Shown: positions 14,951 through 28,600 of the stretch, one piece after another
Position numbering within the stretch: position 1 is the stretch's first letter
How the letters are laid out: every line of letters starts with the position of its first letter
DNA from: Batrachochytrium dendrobatidis JAM81
Lineage: Eukaryota; Chytridiomycota; Chytridiomycetes; Rhizophydiales
DNA: 64,000 nt
Direction of reading: 5' to 3'
Assembly: GCF_000203795.2 (NCBI RefSeq)
Contig: NW_006281114.1
Location: forward strand, 434,001 to 498,000
Made by a program: the position numbers and the translations under genes
Notes under the pieces: generated by a model
Databases searched by the model: none
Seen by the model: the letters and a program-made list of their open reading frames with translations, nothing else
What the model was told of the DNA's origin: nothing

Positions 14951-17900
14951 GGATGCCAAATTTGATTTAGTGTCTGCTGCGTTGGTTGGTGGAATTGGTA
15001 AGACTCGCTATTTGTGATCAAATTTATTGCAATCCAGAATCTTACTGTGTTTTTGTCTAGTCGCTACCATTGTCATCTCCATCTTTACTCAACAAGATTC
15101 TGATATTCATCCTGCCATTCTCAGATGTCAATCCCTGGCTTCGGCTACTCGAAACCCTGGAGAATCTGCTGTTTACAGAAACAAACTAACTCCCCATGGA
15201 ACTCGCTTCCATACGACCATTGATGGCCATTCAACTGCTTATAGTAATTATATCTCTTTAAATAGTGTTCAATTCAAAAGGTTTTATTCTAAATGTCCGC
15301 CTATTGAATAGACGCATTTCATGCTAATGTGGTCAATCTGGCTGATCGTGAGTTTATTGGCTACAAACTTGGTCAAGATTTCAGTTGGATCTCGTTTAAA
15401 TCAGCTGCAGATCGTGTGCAGTTTGTGGGTGCTGGGCTAGTCAAAGTTGCCGATTTGAAACCTATTCTTTCTAGTGAATCGGATCCTTGCAGTGAAAATA
15501 TGATTGGCATTCATCTCTGCAATTCGCCAGGTATTTTGATTTTGAATATTTAATCTACATTCATTTAAATCTATTAATTCAATGCTTGCCTTTTTCACCC
15601 AATTAATAGAATGGTTGATCATCGATTATGGTAAGTTTATTTGGATCCATTCAAATGTGTATCTTTGTTACACTAAATCGATATACTTGTGCCACTTGTT
15701 GTCTTTTCAATCGTACCAAATCTACTATAGCTGCAATGAGCTATGGATTGGTGTCAGTTCCAATTCATCCAATGTCCACTGATGATAATCTAAAATACAT
15801 CATCAATCACACTACAATGAAAGCAATTGTTGTTGACAACTCACATTTGAACAAGATCTTGTCTATCGTACCCTTTTGTCATTCACTCAAGGTAAACCCC
15901 AACACGCTGACTGTTGTATATAGGAATTGGAAAATTAATGTATCGTGAATAGGCATGATTTTAAACTCAGTTGATGCTTTGAAATAGATTATTGTGGTGT
16001 CAGACACGAACATCCTTGATGAAACAGATATACTCAATGCAAAATCCGCTGGAATCAATCTTATTACTTTTATGGCTCTTGAAACGTATGCTTTTAACTG
16101 TTTTTGATTGATACGTGTTGTAACGAGACAAAACGTTTGCTTATTTTTGTCGATTATACAATTTGTTGATGTAGAATTGGAAAAAATCATCCGTTGGATT
16201 ACCATTCTGCTAATCCCAAGGACGTGTTTACTGTAACTACTGTGCTGGATTCAAATGCCTTTTAAACCATTTTCATTGTGTTGAATTCATTTTGATACAC
16301 TAAACCATAGATTGTATACACGTCTGGTACAACTGGAATGCCCAAAAGTGTGATGCTTCGACATGAAAATCTTATGGTAAATAGTGTTTAACTTGGGTTG
16401 AGTTTGTCTTACAAGTGGATTGCTAAGGCTTTTATTTATTACTAGTCAAGTGGTGCTGGCGTTCTTAGTATGATTGAAAAACCCCTAAAGATTGGAACAT
16501 CTGATCTACATTTGTCTGTTGTAAGTCCTGCTCTATTTTTATTGAAAATTACATCACAGATTTAAAACTGATTTTATGTGAATTTCAAAACCATGTATTT
16601 AATCTGTTAGCTTTCTTTGAGCCATATTTATGAGCGTTTAATTACTCATACTGTTGCCGCACTGTATGTCATACCTGGTTTAATGTAGTGAATGCATTAC
16701 TTGAACCACAATTATGTTTGACTCAACTGTGCATTATAATGGACCGCACTTAGTGGTGGTAAAATTGTTTTTACCAAATCGTATGGTGATGTTTTAGCAG
16801 ATGACATTCGTACTATGCAGCCCACGGTAATACATTACTTTTAGACTTTGGAGTTTATTTAACATATTGCTAGAAATTGATTGCGAGTTTATTGACTTTA
16901 TTTTTTACTGTGGTTATATATGTAGATTTTCCCAACTGTACCGCAACGACTTGCATGCATATATGAACACATCAAATCAAATGCTGAACAAAGTGGATTT
17001 ATTAGTAAGATGATATTTGATACTGCCTATGCAGCCAAAAAGCGGTTGCTTGATCGAGGAATGTAAGCCCAACTATTGATGGATTGGATTTCTAATGGCT
17101 TGAGTTGTAAATAGTCTATTTACTTGTACCATCTTGTTAGAGTTACGCGCAAATCCATATGGGATTATATGGCGTTCAGCAAGATCCAAAATGAATGGGG
17201 AGGTAAAATCAAGCTGATCATCTCTGGTGCTGCGCCAGTTTGTTCCAAGACATTGCAATTTCTGCGTATTGTGTTTGGCGTTAATGTTCTTGAAGGATAC
17301 GGTCTTACTGAGACATGCGGTGCTGGAGCAATAACCACTCTAGGTTGGTTTAGATCTTGATTAGCATATGTTTGCAATGATTTACTGTGATTGTTAACAT
17401 GCTTTCAACGTGTTGTAGGAGACTACCATTCTCATTTTGGTTCTTATGTTGGTAAGTTGGTTCACTTGAACGAATAGTGTGGTTATTTCTAACCAGTAGG
17501 CTTTAAATCTATAGGTGTTCCCTTTTCATCGCTTGAATTCAAGCTGATGGATGTTTCCGATATGCAGTATTTTGCAACTGACGAAAACCCAAGAGGAGAG
17601 GTGACTAAAATTATGTTTGTGTCACATATTGGCATGTTTGTCCATGGATAGAATCACTTTTTAAACCATTTGTCTTGATTTGTGCAGATATGCCTGCGTG
17701 GTCCAACAATCATGAAGGGATATTTTAAAGACTTGAGCGAGACTGATCGAATGATTGAGAAAAGCAGTGGGTGGATGCGCACGTAAGTATATTCAAGCTT
17801 TGTATTAATGTCAAGTCTATTTGAGTTGTCAATAGTTTAAATGTGGTCTAATCCTAACCCGTATAATGTATTGGTGGTTTAGTGGAGATATTGGCGAAAT

Positions 17901-18534
17901 ACTGCCAAACGGTACACTGCGAGTGATTGATCGCATCACGAACCTAGTCAAACAGCCACATGGCGAGTATATTGAACTAACAAGATTAGAACAGGCCATG
18001 CAAAGCAATTACCTGTCTCAGCTTTTTATTCATGCTGATCCACTTACAATGATGACTGTCGCTATTGGGTTTCCTCAACATGTCGAGCTTATCAAATGGT
18101 GTGGTATTTATTGATCATTGACCGAGTAAAATTTGGAATAAGCGATTCTGTAGGTTAATATTCTGTCTTTTCAGGGCCAAGACACATGGGTTTGAACATT
18201 TATCACTTGAACAGTTATGCAAGGAAGAACAAGTTAAAACTCTTATTCATGACAATCTAATTTCGACTGGTAAATCAGTAAGTGATGACCAATAGATTCA
18301 TGTGTCAAAGAAATGGTTAATATGTAACGACAAATAACTCATTTGGAATGTGTTGTACTTTTTTTGATGTATCAGAACAATCTGCTTGAAAACGAGATTC
18401 CAAAAGCAATTCATTTGTGTTCTGAGCATATGACTGTTGAAAATGGACTATTAACAGAAACATTCTGCACAAAACGATTTGCAGTCATCAAGCAGTTTTC
18501 AAAAGAAATCAAAGCCATGTACGATGTCATCTAA
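14951..18534 (+). CDS. long-chain acyl-CoA synthetase (AMP-binding)
   Basis: ATP-dependent fatty acid-CoA ligase that activates long-chain fatty acids for lipid synthesis or beta-oxidation. It is split into about 16 short exons. The start at 14951 gives an N-terminal membrane segment (LVGGIVATIVISIF) formed across the first intron. ANL-superfamily motifs follow: YTSGTTGMPKSVMLRHENL (P-loop), LSLSHIYERL, SGAAPV, LEGYGLTETCG, ICLRGPTIMKGYFKD, and TGDIGE-like RTGDIGEILPNG with VIDRITNLVKQPHGEYIELTRLE. These place it with eukaryotic ACSL/Faa enzymes. The anchor suggests ER, mitochondrial or peroxisomal membrane. The C-terminus KEIKAMYDVI shows no clear peroxisomal targeting signal. Confidence 0.9.
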
Positions 18535-18675
18535 TACTAACTAGTTTAGTATTGAATAAATAAAACATTCATGTTTTGATGATCACCAAATCGACACGAC
18601 AAAAAAGATTTCTTGATTTTCACTTTACATTCGAGTAGAAAATATTTTTAATCAGTTGCAAAGTTTCAATTGCAC

Positions 18676-21600
18676 ATGGCATCACAATCGCTTGAATTAA
18701 AGACAAGGTACTTTGTTGCATAGGGTTAAGTTTGGTGTAGTGTAGTAGATGCCTGATATTTTTCTGATTGTCAACTTTAATTTATACAACTGCTTTTGAT
18801 AGCTTCAAAGTCGATGGAACGATTGAATCCATCTTTACTGGTGGAAAGGCATCGCTTTCAGCAGATTCGAGCCAGCTGTTTACTATGTTTGGTGATGATG
18901 TTGTAGTGACGGATTTGGATTCAGGTGTACAAAAGTTACGCATTCAAGGAGTAGGTTGAATTGATTTGGAAATATCCATCGCCATCTCAATGATTTAGTG
19001 CTATTTGAAATGGCAGAGGATCTGTTTGTCATGGGTTCAACAATGGTGTTGGCCATTCAATGTCTAGTCAAGTGTGGGCACTGACTGTTGAATGGTTGAA
19101 ATGCATTAGGCAACGGATACAGTGACTAGCTTTGCTCTAAAACCAGATGGAACACATATTGTGATTGCATACCAAAGTTTGCTTCTTAAAGTTTTTGATA
19201 CAGTCACTGGCGAGATGATAAAAAGTTTCAAGGCAGGTGAACTTGCCAGTTTAATGGGTTAAAATTTGTAAATTGACCGAGTTCAGCAATCTGAATTTTA
19301 TTTTTATGGATTGAGAATAGGCTCATGAAGCACCGGTGCTTGCCATGGATGTTGACTCCACTTCTACTCTTGTATCCACGGGTTCAGCTGACAGCACAGT
19401 CAAGGTATGGGATGTGGACAGAGGATATTGCACCCACAACTTCAAAGGCCATGGAGGTATCGTGTCTGTTGTCAAGTTTCATCCAAATCCCAAAAATCTG
19501 TTGCTGGTTTCAGGAAGTGATGACTGCAAGATCTGTTTGTGGGATCTCAATTCCAGACTGTAAGCCATTGTCTTGCCATGCAGCATCCATAAAACTGATG
19601 AAGTGATTGTGTCAGAATCAACTCGCTAACCCTATCATTTAGATGCATTGCAGCACTTACAAGTCATGTCAGTGTTATCCGCGGTCTTGATTTTTCTCCA
19701 GACGGCGAGTTTCTGTTTAGTGGATCCAGAGATAAAGTGATCAACAAGTGGAATCTAAAAGCCTTGGAGCTCACAAAAACCATTCCTATTTTTGAATCCA
19801 TCGAAGCACTTTCCATTGTCAACCATAACAACACTCATGTCATTTGTACTGGTGGCGATAAAGGGATCGTTCGTTTATGGGATATGGAGACGGGAGAGCT
19901 GATACTGGCTCAAGAAAAGGACATCAACTCGCATCATCAGATTTCTGGAATGATATGGTCAGAATCTACCCAAACCATCGTTGCAGTCACAAGTGATCAA
20001 AACATATTGTTTTATGATGTCAACAGTTTAAAACGAACACGCCAGATTGCAGGGTACAATGAGGAAGTTCTTGACATATGTTTTGTTGGAGAAACCGAAA
20101 GCCATTTGGCCGTGGTGACCAACACCGAGCAGATTCGTATTTATGACATTGAGAAGCGAGACTGTGATATTGTTTTTGGACACAGTGATATTGTTCTTTG
20201 CGTTGTACCTTTTTCAAACGGTAAACTGATGGCATCTGGATCAAAGGACCATACAGCAATGCTATGGAGCGTCAATCCAACAGCGGATCCAGATATGAGA
20301 TATGTTCATTTGGGCACTTGCATAGGACACACGGATTCTGTGACTGCAGTGGCTGCTCCATGTTCCAACATGTCATCTGCTGGTCAATTTATTATCACTG
20401 GTAGCCAAGATCGTACCATCAAAATGTGGGAAATTGGTGATATTGCAAAGTGTGGCAATAGCGAGACTAAATTCAAGGCCAAGTATACCTTTCAAGCGCA
20501 TGACAAGGATATTCAGAGCATTGCTGTTGCTCCCAACAACAAGCTGTTTGTGTCTGGTGCATTAGATCGTACAGCCAAGGTAATGTCATGTTAATTGAGA
20601 TGGCTAATACGGATATTTTTAATTCATGTGTAAAATCTATTTGTATGATAGATGTGGTCTGTTGCCGATGGGGCACTTGTTGGCACATTCAAGGGTCATA
20701 AACGAGGCATCTGGTGTGTCAAGTTTTCTCCAATTGACCAGATTGTCGCAACTGCATCTACAGACAAGACTATTAAGCTGTGGAACATTAACGACTTTAC
20801 GTGTATCAGGGTACATATTTTATTTTAAAAACTGGTTGACAAATGATTGTTACTGATTCGAGTTTTTATTCTAGACTTTTGAAGGACATTTGAACACGGT
20901 GTTGAATGTATCTTTTCTTACTGCTGGTATGCAGCTTGTATCGACAGGCTCAGATGGATTGGTAAAGCTGTGGACCATCAAAGACAATGAGTGTGTTGCA
21001 ACTTTGGATAACCATAATGATAGAATCTGGGGGTTGGCTGTGGATCGCAGTGAGCAGCATGTACTTTCCGGATCTTCAGACTCGACCATAACCATTTGGA
21101 AAGATGTTACTGCTGAGGAAAAGAAGGAAGAAGCTCAAAAGTCGGTGGAGCGAATCATCAAGTACGTCATCACCTACCCTACCAAATAGTATTGAATGAT
21201 TTAAAAAGTAATGTAATGTATTGACCCAACTGGTTTAAATGGTTGCGATCTGTGTTGATAGAGAGCAGGATCTATCGTTGCTACTATTGCGTAAGGATTA
21301 CAAAAGTGCGGTGTTGCTTGCAATGCAGTTGGACCAACCTTACCGTATTCTTACCATTTTATCCGATGTGCGCAAGGCAGCCACTGTTTCATCGACAGAA
21401 TCAACAGATGCTGAAAGAGTGGATACTGATTTGGACGTGACGAGCGTGACGGGATCTAAATCGTTGGATGCACTGATTCAAAATCTTCCATCCGAAACTG
21501 TATGTTTAAATTATATTTCAATTCATCCTTTAGAAATGTATAGAATGGCTAACACATACTGTATGCCAATGGAAACATAGTTGGAGCAGCTTTTGTTGTA

Positions 21601-21862
21601 CATTCGAGACTGGAACACACATTCCAAGCATGTTCAGGTCACACAGGCATTGCTGTATCTCATTCTTAAAGGATATAATCCAAGTGTGCTAATTGAACTT
21701 CCTAAAGCCAAGGAAATTCTAGAGGGTTTGTTGCCTTATAACGAGCGACATTTTGTGCACGCCAATGAGTTGCTTAAAAAGAGTCATGTATTAGAATACA
21801 CACTCAAGTACATGGACAGTCTCATGAATTCTGTTGATTCAAACATGATATTGGACGAGTGA
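18676..21862 (+). CDS. UTP13: U3 snoRNP WD40 protein Utp13 (TBL3)
   Basis: Component of the UTP-B part of the small-subunit processome, needed for 18S rRNA processing in the nucleolus. The start at 18676 (MASQSLELKT) is followed by short exons and one long exon (about 19650-20580). Two beta-propellers of WD repeats are visible, for example STGSADSTVKVWD, SGSDDCKICLWD, SGSRDKVINKWN, ASGSKDHTAMLW, TGSQDRTIKMWE, ATASTDKTIKLWN, STGSDGLVKLWT and SGSSDSTITIWK. The C-terminal helical Utp13 domain (SLLLLRKDYKSAVLLAMQLD to the end) separates it from generic WD proteins. Confidence 0.92.
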
Positions 21863-22138
21863 TGGTGCAAGACAATAAAATGAATGATTGCAAGCGCCAT
21901 GTTAATTTCTGATTTATTCTGGCTTGTATAAATCCATTTCTAGTAGAAAGCGCAACAGATATTCCATCATTAGTTATCTACACAGCAGCAAGTGCTTGTT
22001 TTTATTTTAATATTATGTTGCTGATCACTCATATACTGCGTACTCTTATTACTTTATCTTAGTTTGAATGCTGTTCAAAATTACATTAAAAGTCAGTGTG
22101 TTGTCCATTTCATCCATATTCAAGTAAAATGATAAAAC

Positions 22139-23246
22139 TCAACTTGAAAACGACCTTTCGGGTATATGGTGTAACTGCAAGTGCTGGAACCATTCCGAGT
22201 GTTGATGAAAGTATAACCCTGTAATCGTCCGTGTCGATTTTTGGAAACAGATATAGTAGAAGCCTGCAAATGACGCTCCTGAAATGGACTTGATGCGATG
22301 ATCTGGGACTAAAAAGTGTTCTTTCCATCTCATGAAGATGTGATCATCATGGTTAAAATCATGACTAAATCCATCATCGTTGAATATCTTTTCAAATGGC
22401 TTGAATGCAGGAAACTTTATCTAATGAGAACAGGGTAGTCGATTTGGTGTCAATACTATACTGCGTATCAGTGTAAGTTGGCATATCAAGAAATCAATGG
22501 TTCATCGTACCCAATGCTGACGATCAATATTCTCATTCGCATCCCATTTTCTAGTAAGAAACGAATACCGAGGCCCAATGATTTCAGCGTCAAAGAATGT
22601 GCACAAGTCTGGCCAGTCGTCTGTCAGTCCTTTGATATGGAGGTATCCGCACAAAAACGATGACTTGAAGTCCACATGCTAAACATGAGTAGATGAAGCA
22701 GTATGTTGTATTTGATAAAGGCAGAATACAGATTAGCTCATATTGGTCTCTTTCAAAGCCAGCAAAATGTCAGTAGTAAAAAGGACCAAGATGAATTGTG
22801 GATGAAAAGCTCAATCCAAAGTCGGAATAGCACTAGACCAATATATTCGACAGTTATGCATGTAGCTGGATTGCAAGCTACAGTAGTTTCAAATAAGAAT
22901 ATACTGTAAACTGATCAAGCCAATATGCTCAGCGTAGTTGGTTCTTGACCAAATGGTAAATGAACGCCATGCCGACAATAGTTGAATCATGATAGTTTGT
23001 AGAGTCAATGTGACTTGCCTGAAACTCTACTAAAACCTCATAACTATTACGACCACTCTTTTGCTGGCCTTTAAACTTGGAGCCAGAATAGAGCGAGCTA
23101 CAATGACTGTTTAAATACGAACCGAATGGCTGAACAAGCTCATCTTCCAAATCGTCGTCATTTCCAGAAGCAGTAGTGGATGAAGCAGTTGGTCGTTTTA
23201 GTCCCAAAGAGGGAGAATCTACAGGACTTTGTTGTAGTACTGGCAT
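22139..23246 (-). CDS. GID4: GID/CTLH ubiquitin ligase substrate receptor Gid4
   Basis: Gid4 (Vid24) recognises Pro/N-degron substrates such as gluconeogenic enzymes for the GID E3 ligase. Exons 23019..23246, 22511..22678 and 22139..22420 give 225 residues. Diagnostic blocks: [67 protein letters not shown] and [12 protein letters not shown]. The first intron (22679..23018, 340 bp) is unusually long for this window and starts with GCAAGT instead of GT. The join [12 protein letters not shown] restores the conserved family sequence, which supports a GC-AG intron. The N-terminus before the beta-barrel is short and Ser/Pro-rich. Confidence 0.93.
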
Positions 23247-24815
23247 GATGTGCGAGCTTTGCAGTTGGCGACTATAAGGATGAGAATGTAAAAGAAGATA
23301 TTTCTATTTTAATCCAATTTGATTCTATTCGAGGCATTAACAGACTTGCATTTCAGAAGCGTGAATTCTTGTTCAACTACACGATTGCTCAAGTCAATGT
23401 AAATGGAATGCTGAAACTCTTGTCAGAACAAGTTCTACAAACTGGCTGTGTCAACTAGTTGGATTGTCGTTGATACACAAACAATAAATGATTCAAGTTT
23501 CTAAAACTGCGTCATTAAACCAAATCCAATCACAAAAATGGTTGAATCAACTTTACGTATCTTTAAACACATACTACACATTAATGGTTTCCTACAATCT
23601 CGTTTTATTTCTCTTCAACTGCAATGACAGTTCAAAAGTATGAATAAAACGTGACTTGATTTTTATTACTGTATTTACGCAAAACAGAACACTAAAGAAT
23701 GTATAGATGTCAGCCTCATGGAATAACTCACTAAATTTACTGGCCAGTATTGCATCTTTTAGAAATATTGTGTGCATCATATAATGAATATTGTTTGAAA
23801 GAATTGAACAAGAGTTGAACAAGAGTTGAAGCAGTGCAATCAATTCGTAGCAGAAAACAGTAAATATTCAACTATTGTTTATTCCCAAGCAAAATCAAGA
23901 TGGTCACCAAAATGAATACAAAAGTGTTTCATTTTATGTGAATACGGCTGTAAAGAGATACATATAGACTGGCTAAGCTGCTAAAATGAGGCTTATTTTT
24001 ATGCAGTCAACAGGGTATAGTATATCTATTTTTGACAATAGTATACGAAAGCATAGGAATTCTAGTCTAAAGATATATGGGATGGCTTGAATACCCCTTG
24101 GATCGACATAAGATTACTGTAGTTATCAAGCAGCTTGAAGTTTACTACGAAAGCATCGGATCCCCGCAATGGTGTGGCACAGTCATAAGGCTATTGACAT
24201 ATTCGAGGGAGTGCAAACTATTCCAAATGCACATGGTCTTACTACAGCTTACACACTAGCCATAGTCATGGGACAGTGGTTTGAGTGGATGAGATGTCAC
24301 TCAGGTCAGGCGAAAGGCGGCAATAAATCGAATTAGTCGCGTGACTGTCTCACCACCAACAAACTACACAAACAGCATAAAGCTTATTGTAAGAAATGCA
24401 TGGCGTGACCTTGTTTAGTCGGAATGTCTAATTCAACTGAATTGTTGTGGGTATGATTTTGGCTTGGGTCGGAATACTATTTCCGCACTTATTTGTCTGC
24501 ACAATCCTGTGTTGATTCACTCGCGTAATAAGCCATTGCCCCGTCAAGAAGCTTAAAAAGAACATTAAACTCTCCACTTTGCACTGAATCCATTGCTTCG
24601 ACTTGTTCTATTCTGACAGTAAGTGTTTTTGGTTTACTCTTGATCAGTGCACATCCTTCCTTCACCAAACATCACCCGTCCATGTTCTAGCCATATTGTC
24701 TTCATAAACCCCTGGTTTATCACTTTGTCTCAACCTGATCAGTTAAACTAACCCAGCTCTTCAGAATACTACTGTTCATAAACCTCTATACTACTGAAAT
24801 ATCCCACAATCAAAT
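23247..24815. other. long intergenic region
   Basis: About 1.57 kb. It holds one dispersed element at 23926 and pyrimidine-rich DNA just before the next gene. Short open frames at 23592-23843 and 24077-24259 have no recognisable product. Nothing resembling a tRNA or rRNA was found. Confidence 0.5.
23926..23953 (+). repeat. dispersed ACGTGAATAC-type element, variant
   Basis: Reads GTTTCATTTTATGTGAATAC followed by GGCTGTAA; only a short TACA/TGTA stem is visible. It is 680 bp from the Gid4 start. Confidence 0.7.
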
Positions 24816-25294
24816 ATGATCTCTCAACTTGGTCTTCAACTGCTAGCCCAGTCTATGCCTCCTACTGAAATTGAAGTGTTTGAGCTGGATGAATACCTTA
24901 CTCCAGACCAAAAGGATCTGGTCCACAATGGTAGTGTTGTTGTGGCCCGCAAGTCCTCAAACGGTAAGATGAATCATCTGGCATGTCCCCAGATTTACTT
25001 GTCATTGCATTGTCTCATCAATTCTTATTAGATGGCAAAGAGGTATACAAAGTATTCCTAGTTGAAGGCAAGAAGGTAGGATCTCTGATTGGCACCTTGG
25101 ACCCTAAGCTTTTGATTGGCAACGATCTGGTCTCTGGAAACGCCTATATTGTTACATCTGATATGCGCAACTCTGATAAACTCTCCGATAAGCGAAAAAG
25201 CATCAAGCACAAGGGTATGATCAAGTGCACTTTGATCTCTGACATCCTTGAAGGAGGAGAGGGTGGTGTCGAAAAGAAGAAGGGGAAAAAGTGA
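24816..25294 (+). CDS. small protein of unknown function, two exons
   Basis: Exons 24816..24963 and 25032..25294 give 136 residues; the intron joins RKSSN to DGKEVYKVFLVEGKK. The protein looks like a compact beta-rich fold (GSVVVARKSS, LVEGKKVGSLIGTLDPKL, GNAYIVTSD) with a lysine-rich tail (EKKKGKK). I do not recognise the family. The ordered core and clean splice suggest a real gene. The pyrimidine-rich DNA ahead of the ATG fits a strong fungal promoter. Confidence 0.7.
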
Positions 25295-25643
25295 GAGTCT
25301 TGCTACAGTCGTTTACGCAAAACGAAACACTTCATCTTGCATTAACCGTCACTTTTGCTTTGAAATAAAGTCGTTGAATATTTGATTCGCTTTCCAAACA
25401 CATTGTCGTCATTGGTACACAATCATAGCGACACTTTTAGTAACCATTGTACAATCACCAAGTTTGAAAGCAGACTTGTTGGGATGAACTGGCTTGAAGT
25501 GGTTATTTGTAGAATATCAGATTTATTCGCGTCTTAATTCAACATTCGAAAAATGCAATTGTTTCATGTCAATTATCAACAAATTCTGGCCAGTAAAATC
25601 AATCATTTCACGACTATTTATTATCAACTTTTTTATTTAATAT

Positions 25644-25664
25644 TCTACGTGAATACAACAGTAA
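25644..25664 (+). repeat. dispersed ACGTGAATAC element, partial
   Basis: TTCTACGTGAATACAACAGTAA keeps the core and the 3' arm but has no matching 5' arm. It ends about 10 bp before the likely ATG of the checkpoint gene. Confidence 0.55.
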
Positions 25665-25672
25665 TTCAAGAC

Positions 25673-28600
25673 ATGAGGAATATCCAAGACACTGATGGAA
25701 CAAAAAGAATAAATACTACAAACTGTACTGCTACTAGACAATCAAAACGTTTGCCATTGAATCAGCATCATCATACACAACAGCCATTGAAAACTGCTGT
25801 TTCGTCAATTACTACTCAACACAATGCTACATATCAACCTACTGTTAAACTAGACTCTGCTACTAATACCATTCAAACTAAACCATGTTTGTCTTTATCA
25901 ACAGAGAGGGATTTGAATTCATCTTCTAGTTTATCACAGCAACAACAGCATGATCGCATTCCGCATACACTACAGGCTGGCGAGCAATTATCATTATTGC
26001 ATCAAGATCTACTTTCTCAAGACACTCTTAATAGTGCAGACGATAGTCAAAGTAGTGTTCTTGTTGCTCTTAGTCCAGTTCTTGTGTCATGTGAAGCGAC
26101 TAGTCCATCACTGTTTATTTCAACACAGGAACGCTCTAATAGGGCTGTATCGCCTTCAACCGCTTGTTTTCGGACGCAATCGCCATTGGCAACAGCACCT
26201 ATCGATAATCCCATTTCCACTAATCACCCAAACGCTGAATTAGGTGTGTATACAATATATCTGTTTATTATCAATTCTATACAACTAACATTTCAACCAA
26301 TTGCCAGATTCTTCCAATACCAGCAACATGGAAACATTCATGGAATCTACACAGAGTACTATAGAATATGTTGAATGTTCTCTATCAAACAATTCCATGC
26401 CATTGGGCCAAATTCATATTCCAAACGAATCCTCGCTTAATTCGCTAGAAAATGCTAATCTTGCAGTGGATTATGTCACTTTGATTCCAGACACGCAACC
26501 CTCGGCAACATTGGAATGGAGTCAAATGCAAACGCAACCGTTAGATATCCCATTTTCGCTAGATACTGAATCACAACTAGCTGATATAGATGCATTACGG
26601 CAACCGCCTGCTGAACCAATATCTTTACATGACATTATGTTGGAAGCACACGTAGTATCCACTTGCTCATCTGTCGAAACCGACGATCTGCATACTGCAT
26701 GTTCTCTGGATGCCACGTCAATCACAGGTGACTCTCTTGCACCAGAAGCCATTCATGAGCTTCAATCCATGACTGGCTCATATTTACCACGGCATACGCT
26801 GGATCAGTCGCTCAATATCATTTCACCATCACCACTCATCGAGATCTGCATCGATGGTAAATCTAGTGTTAGGGGTGTATCTGAGTTGGAAACTGCTTCA
26901 TTACTGCAATCGCAAAAAACTTTGATGGCGTCAACTACTCTCTCGCAGCGGCGATTACTCAAAACTGCTCGAGAAGAAAATATCTTGCCTCTTAATAGTC
27001 CAACAGTTACTACAAGACGCCAATCTGTAGATAGAGATGTTACACAAGGCATTGAGAATCAGCGAGAGAAAACAAACACTGTATTTAAATCTCCCCAGCA
27101 TACTAATGCACAGCGAAAATCTAGTCAATCTTTTGGACTGGGATGCTTGGATTCTCAATCAAGGCATTATGGATACCTGTCGTGCTCACAGCCAATGACT
27201 GGCATATCCCAGGAAATTGCAGATACCCAACCGTTGGGTTCATTTGATACCAATCTACCGTGTTTAGACGAGAATGATGATGACATTGGTGAGCTCCGAC
27301 TTACTCTACACCAAAACACTTTGAACAAGCAACTTTCATTAACGACCACCGAGTCCTTTATTCATTCAATCAAGACAGATGATACGTCTTTTGGTTTAAA
27401 TAGTGGTACCATGTCATCTAATCCAAACCAGCACGCTTTGGAATCAGATCAATACCGTATAAGTCGAATTTCTACACCTGAATGTGTTGATGAACCACAT
27501 ATACTTGACTCGTCCAAAACTGTATCATGTGCTCAGCCTAGCTTATTTCTTCATGCTTCAACCTTGCAAGAGCCAGCTACAAGTCGTGTCGAATTAAAAG
27601 ATGTAGCGGGTTTGGCTCTTCACGACATAAAACCAGTATTACCAATTGTCATCAGTCCATTCAAGGCAAGGTTGAGTGCGCATGAAACTGGTTCAAATTT
27701 TGAGTCGAGCAATGATCCAGTAGTTATGGACAACAACGCAACTGAAAAGATATCCTATTCCACTGAATGTGCAGAAACTATGATTGCATTGCTGGGTAGT
27801 GATGTTACTATTGCTGATATTTCACACGATATCGTGCCTGCTTTAAAGTCTATTCAAGTACCAACAAGAAAGTCACAACGACTACGTGGCCGCTCTAACA
27901 TTGCTTCTGATCAAGTGCAGCCTATCAAACTAAAGATGCCAGAGTCTGAACTACCATGTCCTTTGCCTATACCATTTGGAAAAACGGATCATGCACAAAA
28001 ACCAGATGACGGAGCGAGAGAAATCAAAAATGATGCAGGATGCACGCAAAATGTATCTGTTGATTGCACGACCAAAAGTACTATATTTTCTCGTAAGAAA
28101 CAAGCTTTTCAGATGCATGGAAATCACCTGAATAATGGCGATAAAGCAAATGCAACAACTCAGGATGTGCTATATACATGTACACAGTGTGAAGCTACAG
28201 CCACTACATGCCAACGTAAAGGATTGAATGAAACCAATTATTTATGCGACGACTGTAAAATGCGCTGTACTTTAAACGAGATAAACACTTGCGCAATGGA
28301 CACATCTGGTTTAGAAACGAATACTGGCATTGGTTTTGTTGCTGACACTGCATTAATGCCTGTGTCAAATCAGCCAATCAAATCTGTGCAATCTGATCAA
28401 ACTACTTGCAACAAAACCATGATCAAAAAGCAAGATTTGTTGGAGTTTGAATCTACCGAGACGGATGCTTCGCTTGATCATGGCGCAGATACTGGCACTG
28501 ATGTTTGTCAAGAACTACGCAAACTTAGATCCAAGCGTCGCAAGGTGACTATTGCCGCACATGATTCATCCGTGGATACCACTCCATTTAAAGCATCATC

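Noticed and set aside
23592..24259. Short frames in the long intergenic region
   Set aside because: No recognisable sequence, no signal peptide with a sensible mature part, and no splice partners.
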